A DNA stretch of 58,198 nt from an uncultured Planctomycetaceae bacterium (GTDB lineage Bacteria > Planctomycetota > Planctomycetia > Planctomycetales > Planctomycetaceae). Both the position numbers and the translations under genes were made by a program. Below are positions 17,495 to 26,597 of the stretch, piece by piece. The stretch covers positions 1 to 58,198 of the forward strand of contig CAIQIE010000358.1 of assembly GCA_903871805.1 (NCBI GenBank). Reading direction: 5' to 3'. Each line of letters starts with the position of its first letter. The stretch's first letter is position 1. The notes below the pieces were generated by a model. The model saw nothing but the letters and a program-made list of their open reading frames with translations. It made no database searches and was not told the origin of the DNA.

Positions 17495-19093
17495 TCATTT
17501 TGCCGAAAACAGGTAATCAGCCTGCACACCGAGCGGCAGACCAAGAGTCCACCAGAGCAGCAACAACACGGTCCAGCCGATGAGGAATGACAGCGAGTAG
17601 GGCAGCATCAGGGAGATCATAGTTCCGAGGCCCGTGCTTTTGACGTAGCGTTGAGAGTATGCGACGACCAGAGGGAAATACGGCATCAGTGGCGTGATGA
17701 TATTCGTGCTTGAATCACCAATGCGGTAAGCCGCCTGCGTGAGTTCGGGGGAGATTCCGAGGGACATCAGCATGGGCACGAAGATAGGGCTGAGCAACGC
17801 CCATTTGGCGGATGCTGATCCAATCAGCAGATTGACCGCAGTGGTCAGCAGAATGATGCCGACGATGGTGATCTGCGGTGGCAACTGAATGGCTGCCAGA
17901 AAATTGGCACCCTTAACTGCCAGCAGGACACCAATATTTGACTGACTGAAGATCGCTGTGAACTGAGCCGCAAAGAAGGCCATTACGAGATAATAGGAGA
18001 TCGTCCCCATGGACTTTGTCATGCCCTGAACAACATCCCTGTGGCTTTTGACTGAGCCTGAGATCACTCCATAGACGATACCGGGAAAGAGGAACAGAAA
18101 GAAGATGAGAGGCACGATCGCCTTCATCATGGGAGCATTGTGATCGGTCAGTGAACCATTGGCGCGCAGAGGGGAATCGGGCGGCATCGCGGAAACGAGT
18201 AGAACTGCAAGGCCCGCCAGAAGTGTTAAAAGACCGCAGGTCAGACCAAAAGCTTCGCGGGATGAAAGGGAATCCATTGCCAGAGCACCGTCAATGGATT
18301 CATCGACAGGCATGTGTTTCAGGCGAGGTTCGATAATGCGATCGGTCACAAACCAGCCAATCCCGACAATGAAAACGCAGGAGGCCGTCATGAACCAGTA
18401 ATTGCAGAGCGGATTCACCACCAGATCCGGCTGAATCAGCTGAGCGGCCTGCTGCGTGAATCCCTGAAGTAGTGGATCGAGGCTGGACGGCAGGAAATTG
18501 GCGCTGAAGCCGCCGGACACACCCGCGAATGCCGCGGTGATGCCAAGCAGTGGATGTCTGCCTGCGGCCGAGAACATGACTGCACCCAGAGGAATGATCA
18601 GTACATAACCGGTATCTCCTGCTGAATGGCTGAGCAGAGCGACAAGAATAAGCATTGGGGTCAGCAGTTGGATTGGGGTGATTCGCAGCATCGCGCGGAG
18701 CATGGCCTGGATAAAGCCCGTGTGTTCCGCCACACCAACTCCCAGTAACGCCACAAGAACGACGCCAAGTGGGGGAAAATCGGTGAATGTCTTCACCATG
18801 CCGGCAAGCAGCGTGACAATGGATTTTCCACTGAGTTGATCAATGACTTTGATTCGACGATCGGCAGGTTTCTCTGGAGTTGCTGCGGAAGTCTGCGGGG
18901 CAGCAGCCTGAATGCGGGGGTCAATTTCTTCGAAAGTCATGGACGCCAGGAAATGGGAGGCCACGACGGTGATCAGGATCGCCCAGACAAACAGGAATGC
19001 CGGGTCAGGAAGTTTGTTTCCGGCCCATTCGATTCCGTTCAGAAATCGCTGCATCAATTGGGAAGAGTTGGCTGGATCCCGAGAAATTGTCAT
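17495..19093 (-). CDS. AbgT-family transporter
   Basis: This 532-residue integral membrane protein has about 11-13 hydrophobic helices and AbgT family motifs, including PDPAFLFVWAILITVVASHF near the start, HSAGDTGYVLIIPLGA, GVSGGFSANF, SASAKWALLSPIFVPMLM and RIGDSSTNIITPLMPYFPLV (Asp/Asn-rich hairpin sites). Family members take up p-aminobenzoyl-glutamate or export sulfonamides (MtrF-like). The neighbours do not indicate which. The gene stands alone on its strand, convergent with the BNR gene 33 bases away; no folate or peptidase (AbgA/B) genes are near. Confidence 0.92.
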   Translation of the reverse strand: MTISRDPANSSQLMQRFLNGIEWAGNKLPDPAFLFVWAILITVVASHFLASMTFEEIDPRIQAAAPQTSAATPEKPADRRIKVIDQLSGKSIVTLLAGMVKTFTDFPPLGVVLVALLGVGVAEHTGFIQAMLRAMLRITPIQLLTPMLILVALLSHSAGDTGYVLIIPLGAVMFSAAGRHPLLGITAAFAGVSGGFSANFLPSSLDPLLQGFTQQAAQLIQPDLVVNPLCNYWFMTASCVFIVGIGWFVTDRIIEPRLKHMPVDESIDGALAMDSLSSREAFGLTCGLLTLLAGLAVLLVSAMPPDSPLRANGSLTDHNAPMMKAIVPLIFFLFLFPGIVYGVISGSVKSHRDVVQGMTKSMGTISYYLVMAFFAAQFTAIFSQSNIGVLLAVKGANFLAAIQLPPQITIVGIILLTTAVNLLIGSASAKWALLSPIFVPMLMSLGISPELTQAAYRIGDSSTNIITPLMPYFPLVVAYSQRYVKSTGLGTMISLMLPYSLSFLIGWTVLLLLWWTLGLPLGVQADYLFSAK

Positions 19094-19677
19094 GGCAGAG
19101 CCACCTGTCAGGGAGAAAAAGTTCGATGAAAGCTTAGTGGAATTTAGTGCAAATCCGCCATGAGGCTCAATTTGGCCTTGGGCGGTTTTTCCAGGAACCT
19201 GGGGAAATCGCGAGAGAGGCTGGCGTAAACCGTGCGGTTTGGGGTTCCATATTTGAAGTGGAGACCCTTGGGGGGCACTTGAATCCAGGGAATAAAGCGT
19301 TTATCCGGGAGTTGTGTTCACTGGTGGCATGTGGGATTTTGAGGACCATGCGGAGAAATTGGGCGATCAGGCGTGCGGAAGGGCAGGCACCGCTACCGGG
19401 AAACAGGATAAAGGCGTCGGGAAATTGTGGTGAGAACTGGAATCCGAGATGAGTTCGCAAGGAAACGGCGGGAAAACTTGAGAAACGGGACTCTGGGCCG
19501 TAGGATCTTCATTTTCAGGGAAACTGCGTGGCGTGTGGAGTTTTCAGCTGAACATCTGAGATCAAGATGAAATATGTTGAATCAGCGCAATCAGTGTAAT
19601 CCGTGATTTGATTGGGGGGCGTACTGCGGGACAGTGAATGCATCGGGCTGGTCCGGTGTTGGTCTCGTAGTTTGGGC
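19094..19677. other. Divergent intergenic region
   Basis: About 580 bases between abgT (minus) and the phosphatase gene (plus), without a supported gene. A small hairpin with a T-run (19155-19190) lies near the abgT side but points along the plus strand, where no transcript is expected to end; see rejected items. Promoters for both flanking genes must lie here. Confidence 0.4.
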
Positions 19678-20199
19678 ATGGACAGGGGTTGTTCAGTGAG
19701 TGGTGGAGACCGGCCTGATTCCTCTGTGAAGAGGGTGCTGTTCGTTTGTACAGGGAATACCTGTCGTAGTCCTATGGCCGAGATGATTTTCCGTAAACTG
19801 GCAGCGCAGCAGCTTGGATGTCGGGACTGGGAACTTCGAGAGCGTGGTATTGATGTGTTTTCTGCTGGATTGGCCGCTTATGAAAACAGTCCCGCCTCTC
19901 CAGAGGCGGTGCAGGTGATGCGTGAGCATGGTCTGGAGCTAGCTGAGCATTTGAGTCAGCAGGTAACAATTGACATGGTTCAGAAGTCAACGCTGGTTCT
20001 GGCGTTGACAGAGAGGCATCGCAGGGCACTGGTGGAGTCGTGTCCGGAGCGATCGCAGGTGATAGTGCTTCTTGGCAGGGATGGGCAGGACATACAGGAT
20101 CCGATCGGTGGCAGCGTTGACGAATACCGCCAGTGTGCCTCGCAGATAGGTCAGAGTCTGAGGCTTTGGGTTGAAGAACTGTTGAAGAAAGACGTGTGA
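19678..20199 (+). CDS. Low-molecular-weight protein-tyrosine/arginine phosphatase
   Basis: I place the start at ATG 19678; the frame is open farther upstream, but the extra residues look non-native. The 173-residue product has the phosphatase loop VCTGNTCRSPMAE (Cys24, Arg30 of CxxxxxRS) and the general-acid loop QDPIGGS (Asp-Pro) near the C-terminus. Family members remove phosphate from tyrosine or arginine (YwlE, Wzb). In Bacillus, ywlE stands next to rpiB (ywlF) and glyA, and here rpiB also follows directly, five bases after the stop. This conserved pairing is known, though its reason is not. It leads into a glycine-metabolism cluster. Confidence 0.9.
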   Translation: MDRGCSVSGGDRPDSSVKRVLFVCTGNTCRSPMAEMIFRKLAAQQLGCRDWELRERGIDVFSAGLAAYENSPASPEAVQVMREHGLELAEHLSQQVTIDMVQKSTLVLALTERHRRALVESCPERSQVIVLLGRDGQDIQDPIGGSVDEYRQCASQIGQSLRLWVEELLKKDV

Positions 20200-20204
20200 T
20201 TTCC

Positions 20205-20678
20205 ATGAAGATTGGCATTGCCAGCGATCACAGGGGTGTAGCGTTGAAGGCCAGGCTTTCGCAGCTTTTGCAGAGTCTGGACTGTGAAGTACGAGATTTC
20301 GGGCCCTTTGAATCGCAGAGCGTCGATTATCCGGATTACGCCGCTCAGGTGGCTCGTGAAGTCTCCAGCGGGGCTTTGGATCGGGGAATTCTGATCTGTG
20401 GTACCGGGATAGGCATGTGCATTACCGCGAACAAGTTTGCGGGAGTCCGAGCGGCAACGTGTCATGACAGTGTCACGGCCGAGTACAGTCGGTTGCACAA
20501 CGATGCCAATGTGATTTGTCTGTCTGCGGATCAGTTGAGTGATCAATTGGCTGATCAGGTCATCCGCATCTGGCTGAAGACACCTTTTGAAGAAGGGCGT
20601 CACGCTCGACGGTTGCAGAAGATTGCGGAACTTGAGCATGAGGTTGCCGTGCAGTTGCTTTCAAAGGCTGATGCATAG
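20205..20678 (+). CDS. rpiB: Ribose-5-phosphate isomerase B
   Basis: The ATG at 20205 gives MKIGIASDHRG, the classic RpiB start; a GTG nine bases earlier is less likely. The 157-residue enzyme has Cys65 in ILICGTGIGM (catalytic base), SDHRG at the phosphate site, CHD and the RLHNDANVICL segment with the ring-opening His. It interconverts ribose-5-phosphate and ribulose-5-phosphate in the pentose phosphate pathway. Length is close to the usual 145-155 residues. The gene follows the phosphatase stop by five bases, so the two are co-transcribed; gcvH lies 400 bases further on. Confidence 0.95.
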   Translation: MKIGIASDHRGVALKARLSQLLQSLDCEVRDFGPFESQSVDYPDYAAQVAREVSSGALDRGILICGTGIGMCITANKFAGVRAATCHDSVTAEYSRLHNDANVICLSADQLSDQLADQVIRIWLKTPFEEGRHARRLQKIAELEHEVAVQLLSKADA

Positions 20679-21078
20679 TTTTTCGGCAGTCCAGCCAGAT
20701 TTATGGTCGGCTGTCTCCACTGCTCATTGCGAAGGACTGGAAACGAAACTTTATGAATGCAGCTAGCGCTTTTGACTCGCGTGGCAGCGTTCAGTGAGCG
20801 TGTGTCTTGTTGAAGGGCAGGTTGTTCGTTGGTGGGGACTGCGCATGGACGACGGGATTATCGACGTCCCTGCCGTTTCAGAGTGGGAAGTTTCTGCGGT
20901 TCTGGTCTTATGGATCAGGAGTTGCAATTCCACGGCAGCTGTCACGGAAGTGAACTGGGTGTATGAGCATCGCCCGTGAAGTCGCAGAGGCCGGGTTCAG
21001 GCAGAATTCGTTGTCGGTAAACCTCGAGTCGTGTTGGCGGATTTGTTGAGTTCGGATCACTGAAGCGGGAATACTGAG
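20679..21078. other. Gene-free stretch before gcvH
   Basis: 400 bases between rpiB and gcvH with no supported gene. I looked for a glycine riboswitch (paired aptamers with GGAGAG-type stems) and did not see one. A gcvH promoter probably lies here. Confidence 0.4.
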
Positions 21079-21465
21079 ATGAAAGCGGAAGAACTGCGAT
21101 ACGCGAAGACACATGAGTGGGTAGCAGTGGACGGAGACACTGCGACTGTGGGAATCACGGACTTTGCGGTGAAATTGTTGACGGATATTGTTTATCTCTC
21201 CCTGCCGATCGTTGGGAAATCCTATTCCCCCGGGCAGGCGATGGGTGAAGTTGAGAGTGTGAAAGCGGTGAGTGACATCTACGCACCAGTGAGTGGTGAA
21301 GTGATCGAGGTGAACAGTGCACTTCCTGACAATCTGGTGCTTTTGAATGACAGTCCTTTGGAGAAAGCGTGGATTGCGCGGCTCAGGATGCATTCACCCA
21401 GTGAGGCTGGCAGTCTCCTGAGTTACGCGGACTACGTGAAACATTGCGACAAGGCTCATCACTGA
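21079..21465 (+). CDS. gcvH: Glycine cleavage system H protein
   Basis: The 128-residue protein is the lipoyl carrier of glycine cleavage. It starts KAEELRYAKTHEWVAVDGD, and the lipoylation site Lys62 lies in GEVESVKAVSDIYAPVSGEV, followed by the family NSALPDNLVLLNDSPLEKAWI. It shuttles the aminomethyl group between the P protein and the T protein in the cytoplasm. The P1 and P2 genes follow after a 238-base gap containing a possible terminator; gcvT is not in the window and must be elsewhere. Confidence 0.96.
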   Translation: MKAEELRYAKTHEWVAVDGDTATVGITDFAVKLLTDIVYLSLPIVGKSYSPGQAMGEVESVKAVSDIYAPVSGEVIEVNSALPDNLVLLNDSPLEKAWIARLRMHSPSEAGSLLSYADYVKHCDKAHH

Positions 21466-21483
21466 TGTCACTGGTTCAAAAAC

Positions 21484-21516
21484 AGGGCTCGGCTTCACTT
21501 CGAAGTCGGGCCCTTT
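21484..21516 (+). terminator. Possible rho-independent terminator after gcvH
   Basis: A hairpin with arms 21484-21496 and 21502-21514 (13 pairs including two G-T) and a 5-base loop lies 19 bases after the gcvH stop. The following tract, tttgttgt, is only moderately T-rich, so termination may be partial, which would set different levels of H and P proteins. Confidence 0.55.
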
Positions 21517-21703
21517 GTTGTAGGGAAGTGTGTCTGGGTGATGGTTGAGCTTCTGACGAGCCTTGATCATTGTGAGTGGGCCACACAGTGACGAAGACCT
21601 CCGCGGATTTCAGAGGATGCTGGAGGAGTGGCGAGATTTCGTTGTTATTGAAACTCTGGTGATTGAGAATTATTTACTGCTGTCAAAACTCAAAGGATAG
21701 TTC

Positions 21704-23062
21704 GTGGCCTACCTGTTTGATACACCTGAGCAGCGTAAGATCATGTTCGATGCGATTGGCATTGCGTCGATTGATGAGTTGTTTCAGCAGATTCCTGCGG
21801 AACTGCAGCTAAAAAGAGAGCTCGATCTGCCGCCGGCGTTATCCGAGCTGGCATTGGAGCAGGACATGCAGCGTCGGCTGGGATCAGCGGGCGGTCGCGG
21901 AACCTGTTTTCTGGGTGGCGGTGTTTATGACCATTTTATCCCGGCGGTCGTAGATGAGATCACATCGCGAGGTGAGTTTTACACCGCCTACACGCCGTAC
22001 CAGGCGGAAGCCAGTCAGGGAACGCTGCAGGCGTTTTATGAGTACCAGACGCTCATCAGTCAGTTGACGGGTATGGATGTTTCGAACGCCAGTCTGTACG
22101 AAGGTGGTACTGCGGTCAGTGAAGCCGTCTTTATGGCAATGCGAATCAACGGTCGTCATGGCCGGGTAGCGATTGCCGGGACCCTTCATCCGGAATACCG
22201 GCAGGTACTGGAAACCTACTGTTCTCGTCTTGGGACCGAGCTTGTAGAGATTCCTCATACGAATGGCGTGATTTCAGCCGAAGCGTGTCGAGCAGCGTTG
22301 GACTCCGAGACCTGTGCAGTGGTCCTGCAGCAGCCGAATTTCTTTGGCTGCCTCGAAGACATACGAGGATTGACTGACATCGCGCATGCTGCCGGGGCTC
22401 TGTCAATTCTGGCATTTGATGCCGTGAGTCCCGGGATGCTGAAGCGACCGGGAGAATATGGGGTCGACATTGCTGTTGCGGAAGGTCAGCCGCTGGGGAC
22501 ACCGCTGCAGTATGGCGGACCGCTGCTGGGCATTTTTACCTGCCGTGGAGATTACGTTCGAAAGATGCCCGGCAGGTTGATTGGTAAGACTACGGATCGG
22601 AAGGGCAAAGAGTGTTTTGTACTGAACCTGCAGACGCGTGAGCAGCATATTCGCAGAGACAAAGCCACCAGCAACATCTGCACCAATCAGGGGCTGCTGG
22701 CTCTGAGAACGACGGTCTTTCTGGCAACTGTGGGGCCCGCAGGAATGCGTCAGATGGCAACGTTAAGTCATCAGAAAGCGCGTTATGCTGCAGAGCTTCT
22801 GACTGCCATCCCCGGGGTTTCGCTGAAATTTCCCGGAGCATTTTTTCGGGAGTTTCTGCTGGAGACCCCGTTGCCGGCATGTGACATGCTCAAAGCCCTT
22901 TCTGATCGGGGCTACGATGTGGGCCCTGATATGGGACGATTTTCTCTGACGAGTGTCGATGGATGGCAGAATTGCTTTCTGGTAGCTCTGACAGAAAAGA
23001 GAACTCGTGCGGAGATTGAGGGGTTGGCAGACGCGATGCGCGGGGTACTTGAGCGAGTCTGA
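21704..23062 (+). CDS. gcvPA: Glycine dehydrogenase (decarboxylating) subunit 1
   Basis: The 452-residue protein begins with GTG at 21704, giving MAYLFDTPEQRKIMFDAIGI. It matches the P1 half of the split glycine decarboxylase: CFLGGGVYDHFIPAVVDEI, FYTAYTPYQAEASQGTLQA, NASLYEGGTAVSEA and GRLIGKTTDRKGKECFVLNL are family segments. With GcvPB it forms the heterotetrameric PLP enzyme that decarboxylates glycine. This half does not carry the PLP lysine. gcvPB follows after 103 bases on the same strand. Confidence 0.95.
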   Translation: MAYLFDTPEQRKIMFDAIGIASIDELFQQIPAELQLKRELDLPPALSELALEQDMQRRLGSAGGRGTCFLGGGVYDHFIPAVVDEITSRGEFYTAYTPYQAEASQGTLQAFYEYQTLISQLTGMDVSNASLYEGGTAVSEAVFMAMRINGRHGRVAIAGTLHPEYRQVLETYCSRLGTELVEIPHTNGVISAEACRAALDSETCAVVLQQPNFFGCLEDIRGLTDIAHAAGALSILAFDAVSPGMLKRPGEYGVDIAVAEGQPLGTPLQYGGPLLGIFTCRGDYVRKMPGRLIGKTTDRKGKECFVLNLQTREQHIRRDKATSNICTNQGLLALRTTVFLATVGPAGMRQMATLSHQKARYAAELLTAIPGVSLKFPGAFFREFLLETPLPACDMLKALSDRGYDVGPDMGRFSLTSVDGWQNCFLVALTEKRTRAEIEGLADAMRGVLERV

Positions 23063-23165
23063 TGGCAGGCACAGAGCATGGAGTGGTGTACGTGTCATTG
23101 TGATCAAGAGATTGATTAAGCTGCCCTGGTGAGGTTCAGGGAATTTTTGAAGGTTGAGCTGGGTT

Positions 23166-24629
23166 ATGCGAAATCCGACGGCCACACAATTGTTGTTTGA
23201 GATGTCCTGTGCGGGTCGAGGGACGGAGGTCTTTCCGGCGTCAGACGTTCCGGATGTGACTGGGGTACCGAAAATTGGTGCCGATTTTCTTGCATCCGGG
23301 CCACTACCTCTGCCGGAGATTGCTGAGCCGGATGTTGTGCGGCATTTTGTGAATCTGTCGACACTGAATATGAGTGTGGATTCACATTTTTACCCGCTGG
23401 GAAGTTGCACGATGAAGTACAACCCCAAGCGGCACGAGCGATTGGCTCGATTACCGCAGGCAGCCAATAGTCATCCGTATCAATCGGAATCGCAGGTACA
23501 GGGTCTGTTGAGTGTTCTGTACGAGATGCAGACGATGCTGGCAGAGATCTCGGGTCTTCCCGGAGTATCACTGCACCCCGCGGCAGGAGCGCAGGGGGAG
23601 TTTACTGCATTGCTGACCGCGGCCGCGTGGTTTCGTGATCGGGGAGAGAATCGAACTCGCGTTCTGTTTCCCGCAAGTGCTCATGGAACCAATCCCGCCA
23701 GTGCAGCGCTGGCCGGATTTGAGTGTGTTCAGTTATCCGGAGGACGGGACGGGTTCGTGGATCTGGAGGAATTGAAGGCCCATCTGGACGAGCGGACAGC
23801 CGTCTTTATGGTGACAAATCCAAACACTCTGGGGTTATTTGAACGAGACATCGCGGTGGTCTCTGAAATGCTGCACAGTGTTGGTGGTCTGGTCTATATT
23901 GACGGTGCCAACATGAACGCGATTCTGGGGCGAACTCGTCCCGGGGATTTTGGCGGCGATATGATGCACTACAACGTGCACAAGACCTTTACGGGCCCAC
24001 ATGGAGCGGGTGGTCCTGGGGCAGGGCCGATTGCAGTGCGCGACTTTTTGGCCCCTTTTCTGCCGGCCCCCGTGGTGACTTTCGATGCCGCCCGAAACTG
24101 GTATTCGCTCTCTGTTCCCGAGAAATCCATCGGCAGGGTTCGCACCTTCTTTGGGAACGTCGGGATTCTGCTGCGTGGTTACTTCTACATCAGAACATTG
24201 GGGGGGCGTGGTCTGCGTGAAGCGTCCGAGAATGCAGTGCTCAATGCCAATTATCTGCTGAGTCAGGTGAAAGACTTCCTTGAGGTTCCGCACGGTGATC
24301 GCTGCATGCATGAGTTTGTAGCGAGTGCAAAGCGTCAGAAGGACCTGACGGGAGTCACGACGATGGACATTGCCAAGCGTCTGCTGGATTATGGATTTCA
24401 CGCGCCAACGGTGTACTTTCCCCTGGTCGTGGAAGAAGCGCTGATGATGGAGCCGACGGAGACAGAATCTCTTCAGACACTGGATGCCTTCGCCGGGGCG
24501 CTGAGAAAGATCTGCAGTGAGCCCGCGGAACTTGTGAAAGGTGCACCACACAGTACTGCCGTGTGCCGGCCTGATGAAGTGAATGCCGCTCGAAAACCTG
24601 TGCTGTGTTGGTCCGCGCCCAACTGCTGA
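23166..24629 (+). CDS. gcvPB: Glycine dehydrogenase (decarboxylating) subunit 2
   Basis: I choose ATG 23166 (MRNPTATQLLFEMS); the frame opens four codons earlier. The 487-residue subunit holds the PLP-binding Lys in MHYNVHKTFTGPHGAGGPG and the family FYPLGSCTMKYNPK and HGTNPASAALAGF motifs. It carries out glycine decarboxylation together with GcvPA, handing the aminomethyl group to lipoyl-GcvH. The C-terminal AGALRKICSEPAELVKGAPH is family-typical. The orphan ABC ATPase starts about 100 bases downstream. Confidence 0.95.
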   Translation: MRNPTATQLLFEMSCAGRGTEVFPASDVPDVTGVPKIGADFLASGPLPLPEIAEPDVVRHFVNLSTLNMSVDSHFYPLGSCTMKYNPKRHERLARLPQAANSHPYQSESQVQGLLSVLYEMQTMLAEISGLPGVSLHPAAGAQGEFTALLTAAAWFRDRGENRTRVLFPASAHGTNPASAALAGFECVQLSGGRDGFVDLEELKAHLDERTAVFMVTNPNTLGLFERDIAVVSEMLHSVGGLVYIDGANMNAILGRTRPGDFGGDMMHYNVHKTFTGPHGAGGPGAGPIAVRDFLAPFLPAPVVTFDAARNWYSLSVPEKSIGRVRTFFGNVGILLRGYFYIRTLGGRGLREASENAVLNANYLLSQVKDFLEVPHGDRCMHEFVASAKRQKDLTGVTTMDIAKRLLDYGFHAPTVYFPLVVEEALMMEPTETESLQTLDAFAGALRKICSEPAELVKGAPHSTAVCRPDEVNAARKPVLCWSAPNC

Positions 24630-24725
24630 CAGCCTGAGCTGTGCGAGTGATGACGTTTTTCCTGGTTTCCGTGGCTATTGCAGGTTTCAGAGCCGCAAAG
24701 CGAATGCTCACAGGCAGGTGCTACT

Positions 24726-26270
24726 TTGGATCCAGTGATTTCCATCCGAAATATTGGGCGGCGGTTTGGTGCTGTAGAAGCACTTCGAGATGTCAGTTTT
24801 GACATTCTGCCCGGGGAGTGCCATGCCATTATGGGGGAGAATGGTGCTGGCAAGAGCACGCTGATGAAGATTCTTTCCGGAGTCATCGGTGAGTTTGACG
24901 GGCAGTTGGTGCTGAATGGGAAGCCTGTACGTTTCTCCGGAACGCGTGAAGCGGAAGCAGCCGGGATCAGTATCATTCATCAGGAACTGAATCTGGTTGA
25001 GCAACTGTCTGCGTCGGCGAATATTTTTCTGGGACGTGAGCCGACGCTGATTGCGGGAATTTTGAATCAGCGGGAAATGGACCGTCGGGCAAGTGAGATA
25101 CTGTGCGAGCTGGAATCATCCATCAGTGCTCAGGCGACAGTCGGTAGCCTGCGGATTGGTGATCAGCAGCTTGTGGAGATTGCAAGGGCATTGTCACTGC
25201 GATCGGAAATTCTGATTATGGATGAGCCCACGAGTGCTCTGACCGAATCGGAAGTTGAACGCCTGTATCGGGTGATTGAAAAGCTGCGAGCTCGCGGAGT
25301 AACGATACTCTATATCTCGCACAAGATGAACGAGGTGTTTCATCTGGCGGACCGAATAACTGTGCTGCGGGATGGTCGATTTGTCAGAACGCTGCAGAAG
25401 TCAGAAACCAGCCCAAAGCAAATAGCCCATCTGATGGTCGGGCGGGAGATTCAGGAGCGGAATCGTCGGTCAGTGGCGAGTGGCGCCTTGGCGCAGCCTG
25501 CGGAAATCGCCCTGGAAGTCAGAAATCTGTCGCTGCCATGGGCAGGTCAGGCAGGGCGATATCGATTGAAAGATATCAATTTTCAGCTGCAGCGTGGGGA
25601 GATTCTTGGTATCGCGGGGTTAATGGGGGCGGGGCGAACAGAGTTGCTGGAGTGTTTGTTTGGCGCTGGTGGGCGGAAGCCGCAGGGGCAGATTCGGTTG
25701 AACGGCGTCGAGTGTCGCTTTCGCAATCCTGCGGATGCCATGAAGTCCGGGATAGCCATGGTGACGGAGGATCGCAAACGACTGGGCTTGTTTCGTCAGT
25801 TAAACGTGCGAGAGAACATCACGGTCAGTGCGTTGAGGGAGCTTTCGGTTGCCGGTGTTGTGATGTCGGCCCGGGAAAAGCGGCGGGTGATTCAGCAGGT
25901 CGAAAGTTTGTCGGTGAGAACTGCGGGTATTGAAGCTGGTATCACAACTTTGAGCGGCGGGAATCAGCAGAAGTGCATCGTCGCACGCTGCCTGCTGACG
26001 AATCCGAAGGTGTTGTTACTGGATGATCCCACGCGAGGTGTGGATGTGGGGGCCAAGGCAGAAATGTACCAGTTGATGGAACGCCTGGCAGAAGGTGGGA
26101 TGTCGATGATTGTGACATCGAGTGAATTACCAGAATTGCTGACAGTGAGTGATCGGATCCTGGTGCTGTGTGAGGGGCGATTGACCGGAGATTTCGCCGT
26201 TCATGAAGCGACTGAGCAGAAAATTATGGAAGCTGCCACAAGCGGCGGACGCGTGCTGGCTACTGCTTAG
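24726..26270 (+). CDS. Sugar ABC transporter ATP-binding protein (RbsA/MglA type), orphan
   Basis: I prefer a TTG start at 24726 (MDPVISIRNIGRRFGAVEAL); the frame extends 16 codons upstream. The 514-residue protein has two fused ABC domains. The first has GENGAGKSTLMKILSG, IGDQQLVEIARAL and LIMDEPTSAL; the second has the usual degenerate Walker A GLMGAGRTELLECLFG, then LSGGNQQKCIVARCL and LLLDDPTRGVDVGAK. This double-NBD form drives ribose, galactose or xylose importers. No permease or periplasmic binding protein gene is adjacent, which is unusual. Partner genes may lie elsewhere; the sugar is unknown. It follows gcvPB but has no obvious pathway link. Confidence 0.9.
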   Translation: MDPVISIRNIGRRFGAVEALRDVSFDILPGECHAIMGENGAGKSTLMKILSGVIGEFDGQLVLNGKPVRFSGTREAEAAGISIIHQELNLVEQLSASANIFLGREPTLIAGILNQREMDRRASEILCELESSISAQATVGSLRIGDQQLVEIARALSLRSEILIMDEPTSALTESEVERLYRVIEKLRARGVTILYISHKMNEVFHLADRITVLRDGRFVRTLQKSETSPKQIAHLMVGREIQERNRRSVASGALAQPAEIALEVRNLSLPWAGQAGRYRLKDINFQLQRGEILGIAGLMGAGRTELLECLFGAGGRKPQGQIRLNGVECRFRNPADAMKSGIAMVTEDRKRLGLFRQLNVRENITVSALRELSVAGVVMSAREKRRVIQQVESLSVRTAGIEAGITTLSGGNQQKCIVARCLLTNPKVLLLDDPTRGVDVGAKAEMYQLMERLAEGGMSMIVTSSELPELLTVSDRILVLCEGRLTGDFAVHEATEQKIMEAATSGGRVLATA

Positions 26271-26597
26271 TGGCATTCAGTAAGCTATTGTTCGGTGCGG
26301 GGAATTCCGACTCACCAGGAAGCAAAGGGAATTCACGACGTTTTGTGGAAAAGCAGAAATTGCCGAAGGGCCGCAGGAAATCGGTAGGAAATCGGTCGAA
26401 TGGCAAACGCGGCCTGAGTGAATCGGATGCAGAGTCTGAGATTGGCGGAGTATGCATTGTGAGTCATGGGGCGATGGGGGTATAGTAAAAACTCGAGAGC
26501 GAAGATTGTCGCGTGACCAATCCGAAGTGACTAAAAGATGTGCCGGCGAACTCAGCTAATGAGTTCTGTCGGGCATCGAATGCCTGCAGTGAGTACT
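26271..26597. other. Gene-free stretch
   Basis: About 330 bases with no supported gene between the ATPase and the SirB1-type gene. A permease gene that might complete the transporter is not present here, even as a remnant. Confidence 0.4.

Noticed and set aside
19155..19190. Hairpin with five T, terminator-like
   Set aside because: It points along the plus strand just outside the minus-strand abgT start, where no plus transcript should end; the stem is broken by an internal loop.
20679..21703. Glycine riboswitch before the gcv genes
   Set aside because: Paired aptamer stems and the family GGAGAG core were not found on either side of gcvH.
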